Assembly: GCF_030489605.1 (NCBI RefSeq)
Contig: NZ_JAUKFY010000002.1
Coordinates: forward strand, 310,001-374,000
DNA length: 64,000 nucleotides
Source: Brevibacillus laterosporus
GTDB lineage: Bacteria > Bacillota > Bacilli > Brevibacillales > Brevibacillaceae
Reading direction: 5' to 3'
Below, piece after piece: positions 27,629 to 36,724 of this stretch. The first letter of the stretch is position 1; each line of letters begins with the position of its first letter. The notes under the pieces are model-generated. The model was not told the DNA's origin. It did no database searches and was given only the letters and a program-made list of their open reading frames with translations. Both the position numbers and the translations under genes were made by a program.

Positions 27629-28188
27629 TATCTTTTCTGATTAAACTCTCTTCGCAAAATGGCAAAAATAACAGCGTCTACAAAACAGCCCTTTTCGAAA
27701 AAATATTCCTTCAGAAAGCCTTCCTCTCGAAGTCCTATTTTGGTTAAAAGTCTTCTGGATCCCTCATTCTCCGGATTAATAAAGGCCTCAATCCGGTTCA
27801 AATTCCATTGAGAAAATCCAAAATCAATAATTGCTTGAATCGCTTCAGTCATGATTCCCTGCTGCCAAAACGCAGGAGACAGCTCGTAACCAATCTCTGC
27901 TTTGGCATGTTCCGTGAGCACATTATGATATCCGCAGGTTCCAATCACTACATCGTCCGCTTTTTGTGTAATGCCCCAACGAATCCCTTGCTTTGTTAAA
28001 TAACGTTCGTTAAATAAAGAAATGAGGTTTTCTGCTTGTTCTAGTTCTGAGAACGTTTCTAAGTCATAATATTTCATTACTTCATCTTTTGAGAAATAAT
28101 GGAATATGGCAGGTGCATCAGAGGGCTGCAATTGACGAAGAATGAGTCTCTCTGTTTCAAGCTTTGGAAAAATTTGTTCCGGATTCAT
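27628..28188 (-). CDS. GNAT N-acetyltransferase (RimJ/RimL type)
   Basis: A 186-residue protein with the hallmarks of the RimJ/RimL branch of GNAT acetyltransferases: ETERLILRQLQPSDA at the start, IGTCGYHNV, then AEIGYELSPAFWQQGIMTEA, the acetyl-CoA binding strand and loop, and NEGSRRLLTKIGLREEG near the end. AGAGG precedes the ATG. These enzymes acetylate N-termini or small amines; the acceptor is not evident here. It is a single gene converging on the MocR gene. Confidence 0.9.
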   Translation of the reverse strand: MNPEQIFPKLETERLILRQLQPSDAPAIFHYFSKDEVMKYYDLETFSELEQAENLISLFNERYLTKQGIRWGITQKADDVVIGTCGYHNVLTEHAKAEIGYELSPAFWQQGIMTEAIQAIIDFGFSQWNLNRIEAFINPENEGSRRLLTKIGLREEGFLKEYFFEKGCFVDAVIFAILRREFNQKR

Positions 28189-28401
28189 TATACCTGTTCC
28201 TCTCTTGATCTTCGTTTATTGGTTTATTGCGAAATAATCAGATAGTTGGAATTATTTTAGCATAAGGGGAAAAATATACAATCCAATTGGATAAAAGATG
28301 CAAAGATTGAGGCAAGTTTGCTACAATTTATGATATAAGACCACTGGCAAAGGATAAAATCGGAGTATTTAGAAAAGAATAAGCAACTAGGAGAGTGAAA
28401 C

Positions 28402-29625
28402 ATGTACCAAACGATTCAAAACGTGCGTGTCTGGGGAACGCCGCTGGATAATGCTGTCTCCCAAGCTGTAACTTGCGCTCAGCATGGAAATGTTGTGCAG
28501 GTTCTATTGATGGCAGATCATCATAAAGGGTACTCCCAGTCGGTTGGGGGAGTTGTCGTCTACGAAGGACAAATCTCTCCATCTGGAGTAGGCTATGATA
28601 TAGCTTGCGGAAACAAGGCGGTTCGTACTAATTTACTGTATCGGGATATTAAGCAAAAAATGCCTGCTATTATGAACAAAATTGCCAAGCGCATCTCTTT
28701 TGGAATGGGCCGCGTTAATAATGAAAAAGTAGATCACGAGCTGTTTGATGATGATAACTGGCACGTGTATAAGCAAATTGGCAAAAAAGAATACCAATCC
28801 CTTTATTCATTGGCGCACAGCCAATTAGGGACGGTAGGCAGCGGTAATCATTTTGTCGATATTTTTGTGGAAGAAGCTACGGACGCTGTATGGATTGCGA
28901 ATCACTTCGGCAGTCGTGGGTTTGGTCATAAGACTGCAAGTGGGTTTCTTAATTTGGCTCACGGCCGTGGCTTTTCTGACAAGGCACCAGGAGAAAGCAT
29001 GGATCAAGCACCGACTCTGCTAGATTTAGATACGGAAATTGGTGATATGTATCTGCGAGCGATGTGCTTAGCCGGTAAGTACGCTTATGCAGGACGGGAT
29101 TATGTGATTGATCAGGTATTAAAAATTTTAGGAGCCTCTAGTACGTTTGAGGTGCACAATCATCATAATTTTGCATGGAAGGAAATACATGATCAGAAGG
29201 AGTATGTTGTCGTGCGCAAAGGGGCAACTCCTTCCGCACCGGGCCAGCTTGGATTTATTGGCGGTAGTATGGGGGATATTTCCGTCATTGTTCAAGGAAA
29301 GGATTCGAAGGAAAATAAAGAAGCTTTTTACAGTACGGTGCATGGTGCAGGTAGAATTATGAGCCGAACAGAGGCCGCCGGTCGGCTTAATTGGAAAACT
29401 CGCAAGCGGAGCGGAGGAAAAATTACCGAAGAGCAGATGAAAAAAGCGGTGCAGGATTTTGGGGTAGAGCTTCGAGGTGCAGGCCCCGATGAAAGTCCTT
29501 TTGTTTATAAAAAGCTACAGGATGTCCTGCAAGCTCACGCCGAAACTCTGGATGTTTTACATGTGTTAAAGCCTGTAGGGGTATGCATGGCGGGGGCGGA
29601 TGAGTTTGACCCGTATAAGGATTAA
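28402..29625 (+). CDS. rtcB: RtcB-family RNA ligase
   Basis: A 407-residue RtcB family protein. Visible motifs are GVGYDIACGN (metal-site Asp and Cys), GTVGSGNHF, the histidines in HNHHNFAW, GSMGD and the HGAGR box that holds the catalytic His and guanylate contacts. RtcB joins 2',3'-cyclic phosphate or 3'-phosphate ends to 5'-hydroxyl RNA using GTP and Mn2+, in tRNA or rRNA repair. The length is shorter than E. coli RtcB, fitting the second bacterial subgroup. GGAGAG lies upstream of the ATG. There is no archease or RtcA neighbour and no sigma-54 activator here. It is a single-gene unit. Confidence 0.92.
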   Translation: MYQTIQNVRVWGTPLDNAVSQAVTCAQHGNVVQVLLMADHHKGYSQSVGGVVVYEGQISPSGVGYDIACGNKAVRTNLLYRDIKQKMPAIMNKIAKRISFGMGRVNNEKVDHELFDDDNWHVYKQIGKKEYQSLYSLAHSQLGTVGSGNHFVDIFVEEATDAVWIANHFGSRGFGHKTASGFLNLAHGRGFSDKAPGESMDQAPTLLDLDTEIGDMYLRAMCLAGKYAYAGRDYVIDQVLKILGASSTFEVHNHHNFAWKEIHDQKEYVVVRKGATPSAPGQLGFIGGSMGDISVIVQGKDSKENKEAFYSTVHGAGRIMSRTEAAGRLNWKTRKRSGGKITEEQMKKAVQDFGVELRGAGPDESPFVYKKLQDVLQAHAETLDVLHVLKPVGVCMAGADEFDPYKD

Positions 29626-29635
29626 CATTACGACA

Positions 29636-29660
29636 AGAAAAGACTGACTTTTCTTTTTAC
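29636..29660 (+). terminator. short intrinsic terminator after rtcB
   Basis: AGAAAAG (29636-29642) and CTTTTCT (29648-29654) form an AT-rich 7-bp stem followed by T. Weak on its own. Confidence 0.5.
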
Positions 29661-29770
29661 ACTTTCTTCTCCTTCAGCGTTTGCTTATCCTTTCATTTGG
29701 ATATTTAATAGAGGGGGGACAGTTTTTTCGTTCCTTGTTATACAAGAGAAGGAAAAGGGAGGAGATATCT

Positions 29771-30520
29771 ATGAATAACATCATTGAAACCATGCTGAAC
29801 CATCGCTCTATTCGACAGTACGAGGATCGTCCATTATCAGAAGAACAAATTACTACCATTGTCAAATGTGCCCAAGCGGCTTCTACCTCCAGTTACATAC
29901 AAGCCTATTCCATCATCGGAATTACAGATAAAGAGACAAAACGTAAGTTGGCAGAGTTATGCGGTAATCAACCGTATGTAGAAACCAATGGGCATCTATT
30001 CGTGTTTTGCGCCGATTTACACCGTCATCAGGTGATTGCCGAGATGGAAGGTAAAGACCTGTCTACAGCCATTGAAAGCACAGAAAAATTCATGGTAGCG
30101 GTGATCGATGCGACCCTTGCAGCGCAGAATGCGGCTCTTGCAGCAGAATCGATGGGACTTGGCATATGCTATATTGGTGGTTTGCGCAATCAATTGCAGG
30201 CCGTCACAGAGCTTTTAGACATCCCTACTCACGTTATGCCACTCTTTGCTATGACAGTAGGCTATCCATTACAGGAGTCGAGCCAAAAGCCGCGTTTGCC
30301 GATTGGGCATGTGTACCATCAGGAGAAATATAATCAGGATAAACAGAGCTATCAACAGCAATTACAGGAATATAACGCGACGATTTCCAGCTACTATCAG
30401 GAACGTACACAAGGCGAACGCTCAGATACATGGACAGAACAGATGGCTAATCTGCTAGCAAAACCTGCCCGTATGTATATGAAGGAATTTGTAGAGAAGC
30501 AAGGATTGAACAAAAAGTAG
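29771..30520 (+). CDS. nitroreductase family FMN-dependent NADPH oxidoreductase (NfrA/NfsA type)
   Basis: A 249-residue protein starting at ATG 29771, with GGAGGAG upstream; the frame extends to 29681 but without a better start. The opening ETMLNHRSIRQY is the FMN-phosphate contact of the family. AAQNAALAAESMGLGICYIGG and VMPLFAMTVGYP are also characteristic of the NfsA/FRP branch. Such enzymes reduce nitro groups, quinones or flavins with NADPH in the cytoplasm. It lies 58 bases upstream of a quinone-reductase-like gene, so the two may be co-transcribed as a redox or detoxification pair. Physiological substrate unknown. Confidence 0.9.
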   Translation: MNNIIETMLNHRSIRQYEDRPLSEEQITTIVKCAQAASTSSYIQAYSIIGITDKETKRKLAELCGNQPYVETNGHLFVFCADLHRHQVIAEMEGKDLSTAIESTEKFMVAVIDATLAAQNAALAAESMGLGICYIGGLRNQLQAVTELLDIPTHVMPLFAMTVGYPLQESSQKPRLPIGHVYHQEKYNQDKQSYQQQLQEYNATISSYYQERTQGERSDTWTEQMANLLAKPARMYMKEFVEKQGLNKK

Positions 30521-30578
30521 GATAATAGGACAGCACGTAGTCAGGAAGCGTGCTCTCAGTTAAATCGGAGGTAATCTC

Positions 30579-31109
30579 ATGAAGGTGTTAGTTATTGCTG
30601 CTCATCCGAATATAGAGGAATCGGTTGTTAATTGCGCTTGGATAGAGGAAGCAAAGAAGCATGCAGCGATTACCGTACATGAACTGTATAAGGAATATCC
30701 TGATGAACATATAAATGTAGAAGCAGAACAAAGGCTATGTGAGCAGCATGACCGAATTGTTTTTCAGTTCCCGTTCTATTGGTACAGCTCGCCGTCGTTA
30801 CTTAAAAAGTGGCAGGATACCGTTCTCACACATGGCTGGGCGTACGGTACGAATGGCAACAAATTACACAACAAAGAATTAATCCTAGCGATAACCACGG
30901 GAAGCTCGGAGGACAAATATCGTGCTGGCGGCATTAATCAGTATTCCATGAGCGAATTATTGAAGCCTTTCCAAGCCACAAGTAATTTAATCGGTACGAC
31001 ATTTTTGCCTGCGTATATTTTCCATGGTGTATCTCAAGCAGATGAGCATACTGTTCGAAAGAGTGCAGAAAAGTATGTCCAATATATTGCAGCAGAGCGT
31101 CAGGTGTAA
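30579..31109 (+). CDS. NAD(P)H-dependent oxidoreductase, flavodoxin-like fold (KefF/MdaB type)
   Basis: A 176-residue protein with the flavodoxin-like fold of the NQO1/KefF family: KVLVIAAHPN at the start for FMN phosphate binding, DRIVFQFPFYWYSSPSLLKKWQD in the middle, and ITTGSSEDKY with the glycine-rich turn. GGAGG precedes the ATG. Family members reduce quinones with NAD(P)H, and some regulate Kef potassium efflux; no Kef gene is near. It follows the nitroreductase gene and ends at a strong terminator. The family call is firm; the exact partner is unknown. Confidence 0.88.
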   Translation: MKVLVIAAHPNIEESVVNCAWIEEAKKHAAITVHELYKEYPDEHINVEAEQRLCEQHDRIVFQFPFYWYSSPSLLKKWQDTVLTHGWAYGTNGNKLHNKELILAITTGSSEDKYRAGGINQYSMSELLKPFQATSNLIGTTFLPAYIFHGVSQADEHTVRKSAEKYVQYIAAERQV

Positions 31110-31119
31110 AGCTTGCGAG

Positions 31120-31159
31120 ATCCAAGACATCCTATTGCGCAGGGGTCTTGGATTTTTTC
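31120..31159 (+). terminator. intrinsic terminator after oxidoreductase pair
   Basis: ATCCAAGAC (31120-31128) pairs perfectly with GTCTTGGAT (31145-31153), followed by TTTTTC. Confidence 0.88.
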
Positions 31160-31526
31160 ATGCCTCTTACTTGAACTGTTATGATCTATGGAAATGGAAG
31201 AAGGGAAGCTGACCCGTAGGGCCAAGCTGGAAGGAATTGATGGGAAAATCCTTTCATGTGCAAGGTGTCCGACTTAAATTTGTGCAGGTCGTAATACTTC
31301 CCTCAATCAAGATAGGATAAAAGTGGAGTAGGACGAATATGAGTTATCCTTACCAATTTCAACATAGTGAGCAGTTAGTCGTTCCCGGAATTTTCAGAAG
31401 CATGCACAAAATCTCTGTGTTCAGTGTTAAAATAAGAGCGCAATGACATCTATTACGCAAGGAAGTCGATCAATGGATCGTTGTTACTAGACTCATTCCT
31501 TAGCTAGCAGAAAAGAGGTAGAAGAC
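31160..31526. other. intergenic gap, no secure gene
   Basis: About 370 bases with no convincing gene. The only item of note is a 35-codon open frame beginning ATG 31339 (MSYPYQFQHSEQ) with GGAG upstream. Its codon pattern and short length give no support for function. No tRNA, IS end or clear riboswitch fold was recognised. Confidence 0.4.
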
Positions 31527-32153
31527 ATGGAACAAGTGCAAAACATCTTTTGTGTAGGTCGTAACTATCGTTTGCATGCAGCAGAACTAGGTAATCAGGT
31601 GCCGACATCTCCATTTCTTTTTATGAAGCCAACCCATGCTCAGGCGGTTGCGGATGGTCAAGATATCCTGTTGCCAAATGATCAGGGGGCCATTCACTAC
31701 GAAGTGGAGCTGGTCGTACATATAAATCAAGCTTATCAAAAGGGAATGAAAGCTGACGAGTTAATCGATCGTGTTTCACTAGGCATTGATTTTACCATGC
31801 GAGATTTACAGGACCAATTAAAAGAGAAGAAGCTTCCTTGGCTGTTGGCGAAAGGCTTCCGTAACTCCGCTATTCTTACTGCAAGTACACCAATTAGCAG
31901 CATTGCTGAGCTAGAAAAGGTGGATTTTAGCCTGTTGAAAAATGGTCAGGAAGTGCAACGGGGCAATATCACAGACATGATCTTTGACATTCAGTCCTTG
32001 GTTGATTTTACAGGTGAGCATTTTGGTCTAGGAAAAGGAGATGTCCTATTTACAGGCACACCGGCAGGCGTAGGTGCAATTGCAGATGGCGACCATCTGG
32101 AGCTAGTTTTTGGAGATAAGGTGTTAGGCAGTTGCGTGATTAAACTGGGCTGA
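31527..32153 (+). CDS. fumarylacetoacetate hydrolase family protein (FAHD1/YcgM-like)
   Basis: A 208-residue minimal FAH-fold protein. The metal-binding ExE is in HYEVELVVHI, preceded by FMKPTHA; the late signature GDVLFTGTPAGVG is intact. GAGG lies upstream of the ATG. Relatives are acylpyruvases or oxaloacetate decarboxylases and hydratase-like enzymes that act on 2-oxo acids with Mg2+ or Mn2+. At this length it is the short FAHD1-type, not true fumarylacetoacetase. It is a single gene with a terminator downstream. Substrate unknown. Confidence 0.88.
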   Translation: MEQVQNIFCVGRNYRLHAAELGNQVPTSPFLFMKPTHAQAVADGQDILLPNDQGAIHYEVELVVHINQAYQKGMKADELIDRVSLGIDFTMRDLQDQLKEKKLPWLLAKGFRNSAILTASTPISSIAELEKVDFSLLKNGQEVQRGNITDMIFDIQSLVDFTGEHFGLGKGDVLFTGTPAGVGAIADGDHLELVFGDKVLGSCVIKLG

Positions 32154-32515
32154 TGGATAAAAGAGTCGGGTAAATCATGAATGTAGAAGGGCATGTAAAA
32201 AGAATGCCGTAATTTTGATTTTTTGTAGGTAGTTACGTTTTTTTATAAATTTTGATTGTTAATGATGAGTTCCCGTTTCACTTTTTAACAGTGAAACGGG
32301 AATTTTTTGTAGAGAGAAAGGTTAAAGACATAGGGACAATATTCCAAAATGGTGTGACTTATCACATTTATCTTAATAGTAGCCCAGCTATGCTTCTTGT
32401 TGTGGCTAAAGTTTTATAAACATGGACTGTTTACTTTCTCTCCTCCCAGCAAATGGAAATAGTAAGCATTTCTTGCAGTTAGGCGAATCCTGACTGCTAA
32501 AGTGTGATCAAAGAA
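32154..32515. other. intergenic gap with one terminator
   Basis: About 360 AT-rich bases between the FAH-family gene and the converging MFS gene. Apart from the hairpin at 32270-32308 nothing was recognised. Confidence 0.5.
32270..32308 (+). terminator. strong intrinsic terminator
   Basis: A perfect 13-bp stem, TTCCCGTTTCACT (32270-32282) with AGTGAAACGGGAA (32290-32302), a 7-base loop and TTTTTT. Confidence 0.88.
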
Positions 32516-33700
32516 CTATTTCTCTGTTGCAAAATAAAGCAATGCTATGACCGGAAAAGCTATTCCAATCCATAATGCTGCACTCCATCCGCCTAAGGAG
32601 TATGCCCATCCTCCGACAGAGGACCCAATAGCACCACCTAAAAAGAATATAGCCATGAATAACCCGTTTAAGCGACTACGAATTTCTGGACCCAACGAGA
32701 AAATTGATCGTTGACTGAGCACAAGGTTTGCGGAAACTCCCATGTCCAACAGAATAGCTGCGACTACTAGAACAGCTATTCCGACGGGCGAGCTGCTTTG
32801 GATTATGAGTGGCAGTAATAAAGAAACGAAGACAACAACGAGAGCTATCCCTGTAGCAAGTCGAGTCCAGCCTCGATCAGCCAGACGACCACCTACTGGT
32901 GCAGCTATCGCACCCGCCACCCCGACAAGTGCATATATTGCTATAGCTTTCTGAGAAAACTGAAAAGCAGAGCTAGATAATAATAAGGGAACTGTCGTCC
33001 AGAATAAACTGAAAGTCCCGAAAACACATGCATGGTAGATCGCACGACGGCGTAAGGTCGGGGAAGTTCGCAGCAGTTGCCACATGGAACCGAGTAAGGC
33101 GGAATAGTTTGTGTTTTCCGTTGGCATTCTTGTAGGGAGTACTTTTGATAATATGATCGCGAGGACAACAATTACTGCGGCAGACAAGGCGAATATTGCA
33201 CTCCATCCCCAGATATCAGCTACTAGGCTTGATATCGGACGTGAAAGCATGATACCAAGTAACAGACCACTCATGACATTGCCAACAACGCGGCCGCGTG
33301 TAGCTTCCGATGCAAGGTAGGATGCAAAAGGCACAAGCACTTGTGCTGCGACCGATCCCAACCCGATGAAAAATGATGCCACTAAGAAAAGGACTCCGTG
33401 TTTCACAAATACTGTGGCCGCCAGGGCTCCTGCACTTAGAAGTAACGTTGCAACCACCAGCTTTCGGTTTTCAACAATATCTCCTAAAGGGACAAGAAAT
33501 AGTAAGCCGACAACATATCCAATCTGGGTTAACGTTACAATCAAGCCAGCACTACTAGTAGAAAGCCCAATTGCAGTGCTAATTAACCCAATCAAAGGCT
33601 GTGCATAGTAAAGATTAGCTACAATGACACCACATGCTGTTGCAAGAAGTATGGTTAGCCCTGCTGAAATACTCTTATCAATATTTTTCGAATTAGACAT
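32516..33700 (-). CDS. MFS efflux transporter (DHA1-like)
   Basis: A 394-residue protein with about twelve hydrophobic segments. The loop between helices 2 and 3 reads [12 protein letters not shown], the MFS GDxxxxRK-type motif A, and a second copy (GGRLADRGW) marks the second half. [13 protein letters not shown] near the start is typical of the YgaY-like branch of DHA1 exporters. AAGGAG precedes the ATG. It is divergent from a TetR gene, with three palindromes between them, one inside the MFS promoter. It therefore looks like a TetR-repressed exporter of a toxic compound; the substrate is not known. Confidence 0.92.
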   Translation of the reverse strand: MSNSKNIDKSISAGLTILLATACGVIVANLYYAQPLIGLISTAIGLSTSSAGLIVTLTQIGYVVGLLFLVPLGDIVENRKLVVATLLLSAGALAATVFVKHGVLFLVASFFIGLGSVAAQVLVPFASYLASEATRGRVVGNVMSGLLLGIMLSRPISSLVADIWGWSAIFALSAAVIVVLAIILSKVLPTRMPTENTNYSALLGSMWQLLRTSPTLRRRAIYHACVFGTFSLFWTTVPLLLSSSAFQFSQKAIAIYALVGVAGAIAAPVGGRLADRGWTRLATGIALVVVFVSLLLPLIIQSSSPVGIAVLVVAAILLDMGVSANLVLSQRSIFSLGPEIRSRLNGLFMAIFFLGGAIGSSVGGWAYSLGGWSAALWIGIAFPVIALLYFATEK

Positions 33701-33736
33701 AGTATTTTACTCCTTATCAAGATTTTTTAATGAAAT

Positions 33737-33750
33737 ACTAAACGTTTAGT
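33737..33750. promoter_or_regulatory. TetR operator candidate O1
   Basis: ACTAAACGTTTAGT is a perfect 14-bp palindrome, downstream of the MFS -10 on the minus strand, where a bound repressor would block early transcription. It matches O2 and O3 in layout. Confidence 0.75.
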
Positions 33751-33765
33751 TTTTAAATTAAACCA

Positions 33766-33794
33766 ATAATATACTGAACGTTCAGTTTTGTAAA
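33766..33794 (-). promoter_or_regulatory. promoter of MFS gene with operator O2 in its spacer
   Basis: Reading the minus strand: -35 TTTACA (33794-33789), exactly 17 bases of spacer, -10 TATTAT (33771-33766). The perfect palindrome ACTGAACGTTCAGT (33773-33786) fills the spacer, so a bound TetR protein would occlude RNA polymerase. Confidence 0.8.
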
Positions 33795-33827
33795 CGAATT
33801 ATTTTATTTTTTGTGCATGTTAAGTAT

Positions 33828-33841
33828 ACTAAACGTATAGT
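33828..33841. promoter_or_regulatory. TetR operator candidate O3
   Basis: ACTAAACGTATAGT is a 14-bp palindrome with one mismatched pair, 26 bases before the tetR-type start. It overlaps TATACT (33825-33830), a possible -10 of the regulator gene, suggesting autorepression. Confidence 0.7.
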
Positions 33842-33867
33842 TTATATTTTTGAAAGGGATGATTACT

Positions 33868-34449
33868 GTGCAGGGCAAAAGAGGGAGACCGCGTAATGTC
33901 GAAACGCATAAGTCTATCCTTTCCGCATCCTATGAGTTATTGTTGGAAAGTGGCTTTAAAGCAGTGACAGTCGATAAAATTGCAGATCGTGCAAAAGTTA
34001 GCAAAGCTACGATTTATAAATGGTGGCCTAACAAGGCTGCCGTGGTAATGGATGGTTTTCTTTCTGCTGCCGCAGCCAGATTGCCTGTGCCTGATACGGG
34101 CTCGGCATTCGGTGATATTCTAATTCACGCCACGAGTTTAGCCAGGTTCTTGACAAGTCGGGAGGGGACCATTATTACAGAGTTGATAGGAGAAGGGCAG
34201 TTTGATTCAAATTTGGCGAAGGAATATCGTACCCGATATTTCCAGCCCCGTCGACTCCAAGCTAAACACCTTCTGGAGAAGGGAATTCAGAGAGGAGAAT
34301 TGAAAGAAAATCTCGATATTGAATTAAGCCTCGATCTTATTTACGGGCCGATTTTCTATCGTTTGCTCGTAACCGGCGAAAAGTTGGATGATTCCTATGT
34401 GCATCATTTGGTGACGAACGCATTTGAAGGAATCCGATCAACCAAATAA
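33868..34449 (+). CDS. TetR-family transcriptional repressor
   Basis: About 193 residues from GTG 33868, chosen because AAAGGG is nine bases upstream; ATG 33859 or TTG 33850 would add three to six residues. The N-terminal helix-turn-helix is classic: GRPRNVETHKSILSASYELL, then FKAVTVDKIADRAKVSKATIYKWWPNKAAVV. The C-terminal part (residues 70-190) is a TetR_C-type ligand and dimer domain (LIYGPIFYRLLVTGE). It is divergent from an MFS exporter with three matching palindromes between, the standard arrangement for a drug-sensing repressor. The ligand cannot be read from the sequence. Confidence 0.92.
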   Translation: MQGKRGRPRNVETHKSILSASYELLLESGFKAVTVDKIADRAKVSKATIYKWWPNKAAVVMDGFLSAAAARLPVPDTGSAFGDILIHATSLARFLTSREGTIITELIGEGQFDSNLAKEYRTRYFQPRRLQAKHLLEKGIQRGELKENLDIELSLDLIYGPIFYRLLVTGEKLDDSYVHHLVTNAFEGIRSTK

Positions 34450-34685
34450 CATTCGCACGCAATTTTATTTACACCAGATTGCCGATTCTCTACTTACGTA
34501 TGACTTGAACATAAGAAAATCTAATAAGGCTCCTTGATCTAAAATCTCGTTTGACTCTCTCATTAGCAAATCCTTCAGGTGATTGCTTCTTAGAAGCAGT
34601 TGAATCCTATTTTACTAATCAATATCTTGATAAGTCTAGATTTTCAAATCTATATTTTGAATAGTGATTTAAATATTTGTTTTTA

Positions 34686-34736
34686 TAAAAAAATTCCAGT
34701 CATCACCAGTAATTAGGTAGAGACTAGAACTTTTTT
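34686..34736. terminator. imperfect bidirectional hairpin
   Basis: TTCCAGTC (34694-34701) pairs with GACTAGAA (34722-34729) with one mismatch, between an A-run and a T-run. Likely the terminator after the TetR gene. Confidence 0.5.
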
Positions 34737-35051
34737 ATAGTACTTTAAGCAGACGAAAGCAGAGGATACATTGTTTTCTTCAGCAGATGTCAACATCATG
34801 TACTATCTTCAACGTCTGGAGATTTGATTTTAAGCGATTCAGCCGAAATAGGTTAGAAGAAGAGAACCTATTACATCAGTTCATGATTCCTGAGGGGAGA
34901 AGTGGATTACAATATAAAAATAGGCATGAAATAGTTGTGAACGGTTGTTAAAAACATCATGTATGATGAACAACTAAATAACATTTTTTAAGGAGTAAAT
35001 CATTAGAGTTTTATAATGTGCAGTTTTAAAAGAAAAATTTTTAGAAACTGT

Positions 35052-35078
35052 TAAAGATTTTACTTCTAATTCCGATAG
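35052..35078 (+). promoter_or_regulatory. candidate sigma-D (flagellar) promoter of hag
   Basis: TAAA (35052-35055), exactly 15 bases, then TCCGATAG (35071-35078). The known sigma-D consensus in Bacillus is TAAA-N14/16-GCCGATAT, so six of eight -10 bases fit. It would give a leader of about 255 bases before the flagellin start. Confidence 0.5.
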
Positions 35079-35340
35079 TAATAATAGTCAAGCTTATTTT
35101 GAACTACAATCTGGGGAAAGAGTAGTTTGATTGGCTATGAACAGGTAAAAGGAGTGGACCCTTTCACTGGTAATAACATTCTATTTTGAAGTAGTATGTA
35201 TGGGGGAGAAGTGCCATAAGAAGGTAGAAGCATGCATCGATCCTCTGAAAAATATGCTATCTCAAGAAGAGTGATTATTATATATTAGCTTGGGCATAGG
35301 ACGGCTCAAGACTACACAACTAAAACACGGAGGTATTATC

Positions 35341-36537
35341 ATGAGAATCAATCACAACGTATCAGCACTAAACACACACCGCCAACTAGGTGTAAACACT
35401 GGCGCATCAGGTAAAAACCTGGAGAAATTGTCCTCTGGTCTTCGCATCAACCGTGCAGGTGATGACGCAGCAGGTCTAGCGATCTCTGAAAAAATGCGTG
35501 GCCAAATCCGCGGTCTAGAAATGGCTTCTAAAAACGCGCAAGACGGTATTTCCCTGATCCAAACAGCAGAGGGTGCCTTGACTGAAACACACAGCATCCT
35601 GCAACGTATGCGTGAACTAGCCGTTCAAGCATCTTCTGACACAAACGAAGGCGTAGACCGTCAAAAGCTCCAAGCAGAGGTTGATGAATTGTCTAAAGAA
35701 ATCAAACGTATTTCTACAGACACAGAGTTCAACAATCAAAAAGTATTGGATGGATCTTTTGAAGACAAAACGTTCCATATCGGTGCTAACCAAGGACAAA
35801 ACATCAAATTGAGCATCAACAACATGAGCAATAAAGATCTTGGTGTAAATGGTAACAAAGGTGCAGATTTAGAATTGGCTGGTACGGACATTATTGTTAA
35901 CAGCAAAGTTACAGATAATGATCTTACTGTTGAATATAAAGCTTTGGGCGATAAAGACGCAAAAGCTGTTGAAAAAACAACGGCTACATACGATGAAGCC
36001 AACAAAAAAATTGTTATTACATTAGCACAAGCTGCTGGTGATAAAACAAATCCAGGGGCAATTACTGCTACTAAGCAAGATGTGTTGAACGCATTGAAGG
36101 AATCTGGAGTGGTATTTGCATCAGCTAAAAAGGATGCAACGGGTAAAGATTTAGATCTTTCCGCAAAGCTTACTGCTCTGCCAACAGCTTCTGCTGCTAA
36201 TGCTTTGAAAAAAGCTACTGCTGACGACACAATTGGTGTTGATATCTCCACTCAAAAAGCAGCAGACAAAGCAATCACAACCATCAACAACGCATTAAAC
36301 AAAGTATCCGAAGAGCGCTCTAAACTAGGTGCAAACCAAAACCGTCTAGAGCACACAATCAACAACTTGGGAGCAACTGCAGAGAACCTAACTGCTGCTG
36401 AATCCCGCATCCGCGACGTTGATATGGCGAAAGAAATGATGGACTTCACGAAAAACAACATCTTGACTCAAGCAGCTCAAGCAATGCTTGCCCAAGCTAA
36501 CCAACAGCCTCAAGGCGTACTTCAATTACTTCGTTAA
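35341..36537 (+). CDS. hag: flagellin
   Basis: A 398-residue flagellin starting [17 protein letters not shown] at ATG 35341, with CGGAGG upstream. The conserved D0/D1 helices are at both ends: residues 1-150 ([36 protein letters not shown]) and about 320-398 ([20 protein letters not shown], ending [10 protein letters not shown]). The middle (about 165-310) is a variable Ala/Lys/Thr-rich surface domain, making it longer than the 304-residue B. subtilis Hag. Flagellin is exported unfolded by the flagellar type III system and polymerises into the filament. It stands alone with its own terminator. The Shine-Dalgarno text ACACGGAGG could also serve as a CsrA site as in B. subtilis hag; that is inference. 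Confidence 0.96.
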   Translation: MRINHNVSALNTHRQLGVNTGASGKNLEKLSSGLRINRAGDDAAGLAISEKMRGQIRGLEMASKNAQDGISLIQTAEGALTETHSILQRMRELAVQASSDTNEGVDRQKLQAEVDELSKEIKRISTDTEFNNQKVLDGSFEDKTFHIGANQGQNIKLSINNMSNKDLGVNGNKGADLELAGTDIIVNSKVTDNDLTVEYKALGDKDAKAVEKTTATYDEANKKIVITLAQAAGDKTNPGAITATKQDVLNALKESGVVFASAKKDATGKDLDLSAKLTALPTASAANALKKATADDTIGVDISTQKAADKAITTINNALNKVSEERSKLGANQNRLEHTINNLGATAENLTAAESRIRDVDMAKEMMDFTKNNILTQAAQAMLAQANQQPQGVLQLLR

Positions 36538-36555
36538 TTGATCGTTTATACAGCC

Positions 36556-36590
36556 AAAAAAGACCTAGCCTCGCGCTGGGTCTTTTTTAT
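36556..36590 (+). terminator. intrinsic terminator of hag
   Basis: AAAAAAGACC-TAGC pairs with GCT-GGGTCTTTTTT around a short CG-rich loop, followed by T-rich sequence. Confidence 0.88.
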
Positions 36591-36724
36591 TTGAGTCCTC
36601 CATATAAATTATCATCAAAGTTTTATTGAAGTAAAATAACCAGCATCTTATTATTATAAGAGCGCTGTCATTATTTTATGTCATCGACAATAGAAAGATT
36701 TCTCTTATAAGAAGGAGGCACATA

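Larger units (their letters stand above)
34450..35340. other. long intergenic region upstream of flagellin
   Basis: About 890 AT-rich bases without a secure gene. It holds a hairpin at 34686-34736 and a sigma-D-like promoter at 35052-35078. An open stretch at about 35010-35130 codes for VLKEKFLETVKDFTSNSD and continues to ERVV, but has no start codon behind its AAGGAG. It may be a decayed small gene. Nothing else was recognised. Confidence 0.5.

Noticed and set aside
31339-31446. 35-codon open frame MSYPYQFQHSEQ...
   Set aside because: Too short, no family pattern and no conservation evidence; kept only as a note in the gap entry.
35736-36251. 171-residue minus-strand open frame inside flagellin
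   Set aside because: Shadow of the Ala/Lys-rich variable region of hag.
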